Source: Planctomycetota bacterium (GTDB lineage Bacteria; Planctomycetota; UBA11346). From it: a stretch of 64,000 nt of DNA. Position 1 is the first letter of the stretch; every line of letters starts with the position of its first letter. This document shows positions 62,138-64,000 of this stretch, piece by piece. The DNA is taken from positions 187,125-251,124 of the forward strand of contig JADGDD010000001.1 in NCBI GenBank assembly GCA_016745075.1, read 5' to 3'. The notes below the pieces were generated by a model. It saw only the letters and a list, made by a program, of their open reading frames with translations, searched no databases and was not told the DNA's origin. A program made the position numbers and the translations under genes.

Positions 62138-63106
62138 ATGACTCGGTGGAAAAGAATTGTGGTTATCGTGTGCGGGTTGTTGCTACTGCCGCTTGTTGGT
62201 CTCTGGGTGATGATTGCTCGTCCAACGATGCAGGCAAATGTTCCGTCTTCAGTTCAGGTGGCACCTGTTGAGTTAGAACAACACGTACGAATGCTTTCTG
62301 AAACGTTTCATCCAAGAAATCATAGATCGTACAAGAATTTAGACCGCTGTGTAAGCTATATAAGTAAAGTCTTTCAGCAAGCTGGCGCACGAGTAACAGT
62401 GCAGCCATTTGAGGTAACGGGCCATGTGTATCATAATGTCATTGCTCGTTTTGGCAGCAGTGACGAAGATCTCATTATAGTAGGGGCCCATTATGATTCA
62501 TACGCAGATACGCCAGGAGCAGATGATAACGCTAGCGGAGTAGCTGGGTTGCTGGCTTTGGCAAAGTTGCTGGGTCAGGATTCATGCGGTCAGAATGTTG
62601 AGCTTGTTGCCTATTGCCTAGAAGAGCCGCCGTACTTCCGAACGCAGGCTATGGGCAGTGCGACTCATGCGAATAATATTGCAGAGCTTGGTCTTTCTCT
62701 TAAGGGAGTCATCGTCTTAGAGATGATTGGCTATTATACTGAGGAAGCGTTTTCGCAAGATTACCCAATTGCTGCCTTACGCCTTATGTACCCAAGTACT
62801 GGGAATTTTGTTGCAGTGGTTGGCCGTATAGATCAGGGGCATTACACGGAGCAAGTTAAGGTTGGTATGCAAGGAGCTACCGATCTGCCGGTCTATTCCA
62901 TTAGCGCTCCAGCAGAGCTGCCAGGTATAGATTTCTCAGACCATCTGAGCTATTGGCGGCATGATATGGAGGCCGTTATGGTTACTGATACCGCTTTTTA
63001 TCGTAACAAATCTTACCACGAACTGGATGATACTTGGGATCGGTTGAACTATATAACTATGTCCAAAGTTGTTATTGCTGTCTATGAGGCCATAAGACAA
63101 CTTTAG
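62138..63106 (+). CDS. M28-family metallopeptidase
   Basis: Zinc aminopeptidase/carboxypeptidase-type enzyme of 322 residues. N-terminal hydrophobic segment (about 8-26) anchors or exports it. Di-zinc ligands are His118 in GAHYDS, bridging Asp129 in PGADDNASG, catalytic-base region LEEPP (Glu162/163), a distal acidic block, and His in DFSDHLSYW. AGGAG lies about eight bases before the ATG. Likely degrades peptides in the periplasm. Confidence 0.9.
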   Translation: MTRWKRIVVIVCGLLLLPLVGLWVMIARPTMQANVPSSVQVAPVELEQHVRMLSETFHPRNHRSYKNLDRCVSYISKVFQQAGARVTVQPFEVTGHVYHNVIARFGSSDEDLIIVGAHYDSYADTPGADDNASGVAGLLALAKLLGQDSCGQNVELVAYCLEEPPYFRTQAMGSATHANNIAELGLSLKGVIVLEMIGYYTEEAFSQDYPIAALRLMYPSTGNFVAVVGRIDQGHYTEQVKVGMQGATDLPVYSISAPAELPGIDFSDHLSYWRHDMEAVMVTDTAFYRNKSYHELDDTWDRLNYITMSKVVIAVYEAIRQL

Positions 63107-63165
63107 GCTAATTTAAATCTTGCAAAAACTACAGGGCCGCTAACCTGCGCGCCGACGGAAATTCT

Positions 63166-64000
63166 ATGCGTATATTCTCTGGAAATGCTAATCGGCCCTT
63201 GGCCCAATCCATCTGTCAGTCGCTTGATATGCGTCTTGGCGAGATGACCTGTAGTCGCTTTGCTGATGGTGAAGTGAAGGTACAAGTACACGAAGATGTT
63301 CGTGGTGCTGATGTCTTCATTATCCAACCAACGCACACCAATGATTTCCTCATGGAACTCTTGGTTATTGCTGATGCTATGCGTCGTGCCTCTGTTGGCC
63401 GCATTACTGCAGTTATTCCCTATTTTGGCTATGCACGCCAAGACCGTAAACATGACGGTCGTGTGCCTATTACAGCCAAGCTTGTAGCAAATTTGCTGGC
63501 TACGGCAGGTATAGATAGGGTTCTGGCCGTAGATCTGCACGCTACTCAGATTCAGGGTTTCTTTGATATTCCATTGGACCATTTAAGCGCCTTTCCTGTG
63601 CAGCTTGAATACCTGAAGAGCTGTAACTTTGAGAACCCTGTTTTGCTGAGTCCAGACACTGGTTCTATCAAGTTGGCAGACAAGGTGGCAAAAGTGCTTG
63701 GTGCAGATCTTGCTATCATAGATAAACGTCGTACCAGCGATACAGAAACAGAAGTTGCCAACGTTATTGGTACCGTTGAAGGTCGTGAAGTTATCATTGT
63801 AGATGACATGATCTCAACCGCAGGCACCTTATCAAAAGCGATTCAAACTGCTTATGACCGTGGTGCTAAGAGCGTTATGTCGATGGCGACCCATGCTATT
63901 TTATGTGGTACTGCTTATGAGCGTCTTTCTAGCACCAATCTTGATGAGTTGGTTATTACAGATACTATTCCATTAAAACGTCGTTTTGCCGACCTACCGA
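63166..64000 (+). CDS. prs: Ribose-phosphate pyrophosphokinase (N-terminal part)
   Basis: Prs makes PRPP from ribose 5-phosphate and ATP for purine, pyrimidine, His and Trp synthesis. The frame runs from MRIFSGNANRPLAQ to the end of the window with 278 codons. Motifs are the ATP-binding YFGYARQDRK, DLHATQIQGFFDIP, and the PRPP-binding VIIVDDMISTAGTL. About 40 residues are missing at the C-terminus, beyond the window. The ATG at 63166 is preceded by only a weak GGA. Confidence 0.95.
   Translation, partial: MRIFSGNANRPLAQSICQSLDMRLGEMTCSRFADGEVKVQVHEDVRGADVFIIQPTHTNDFLMELLVIADAMRRASVGRITAVIPYFGYARQDRKHDGRVPITAKLVANLLATAGIDRVLAVDLHATQIQGFFDIPLDHLSAFPVQLEYLKSCNFENPVLLSPDTGSIKLADKVAKVLGADLAIIDKRRTSDTETEVANVIGTVEGREVIIVDDMISTAGTLSKAIQTAYDRGAKSVMSMATHAILCGTAYERLSSTNLDELVITDTIPLKRRFADLP

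Overview
The window is gene-dense chromosomal DNA of moderate GC from a Gram-negative bacterium. Outer-membrane barrel, signal-peptide and periplasmic chaperone genes support that. The best guess is a member of the PVC superphylum, probably a planctomycete-like lineage. Support for that guess is a MoxR / DUF58 / BatA / double-vWA operon fused with an ABC-2 exporter, an orphan BlaI-type repressor, a zinc-ribbon membrane protein with an SGNH-like end, and the divergence of most core proteins. This is inference from family content; there is no rRNA or tRNA gene here to fix it. I saw no prophage, insertion sequence, CRISPR array or rRNA operon.

Layout. 1-5.5 kb: a partial pdxJ, a bioF-like alpha-oxoamine synthase, a protein kinase with a coiled-coil tail, a small zinc ribbon and a Na/phosphate transporter. 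5.6-14.4 kb: one long plus-strand operon with 4-nt overlaps or short gaps (anthranilate/PABA amidotransferase, scpB, a DUF4340-like envelope protein, rsmA, a PPIase-like chaperone, a lipoprotein, a YwqG-like protein, gluQ, and a shortened MnmE-like GTPase). 14.5-26.6 kb: an eight-gene minus-strand operon (large Cys-rich membrane protein, MoxR ATPase, membrane protein, ABC ATPase, ABC permease, DUF58, BatA/vWA, double vWA), mostly joined by ATGA overlaps. 26.9-28 kb: a hypothetical gene diverging from a BlaI-family repressor.

28.1-33.8 kb: the most interesting block. It encodes a receiver protein, a PhcB-like SAM methyltransferase, a hybrid kinase with two transmitter modules, and a receiver protein with a degenerate kinase output domain. 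The order methyltransferase - sensor kinase - kinase-like response regulator matches the phcB-phcS-phcR arrangement of the Ralstonia 3-hydroxy fatty-acid methyl ester quorum-sensing system, so this is a candidate quorum-sensing locus outside its usual hosts.

34-42 kb: a ROK sugar kinase followed by two tandem, paralogous GPH-type transporters, each with a very large domain (about 485 and 375 residues) inserted between TM3 and TM4, probably facing the periplasm. The kinase and transporters together suggest sugar uptake and phosphorylation. 42-51.6 kb: a methyltransferase, a HAD phosphatase, an ECF-like sigma factor, a metalloprotease/propeller/outer-membrane-barrel fusion, hemC, a giant zinc-ribbon membrane protein and a protein of unknown function. 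51.7-64 kb: ammonium transporter, hemX/ccsA-like plus hemA, gltD, pheA, ychF, a standalone DbpA-type RNA-binding protein, a methyltransferase, an oxidoreductase, an M28 peptidase and the start of prs. Nitrogen assimilation (amt, gltD) and tetrapyrrole synthesis (hemA, hemC) are thus split over two neighbouring loci.

Several genes without a Shine-Dalgarno sequence have a -10-like hexamer 5-7 nt before the start codon, which suggests leaderless transcripts. All family names come from motifs read by eye; no database search was possible.
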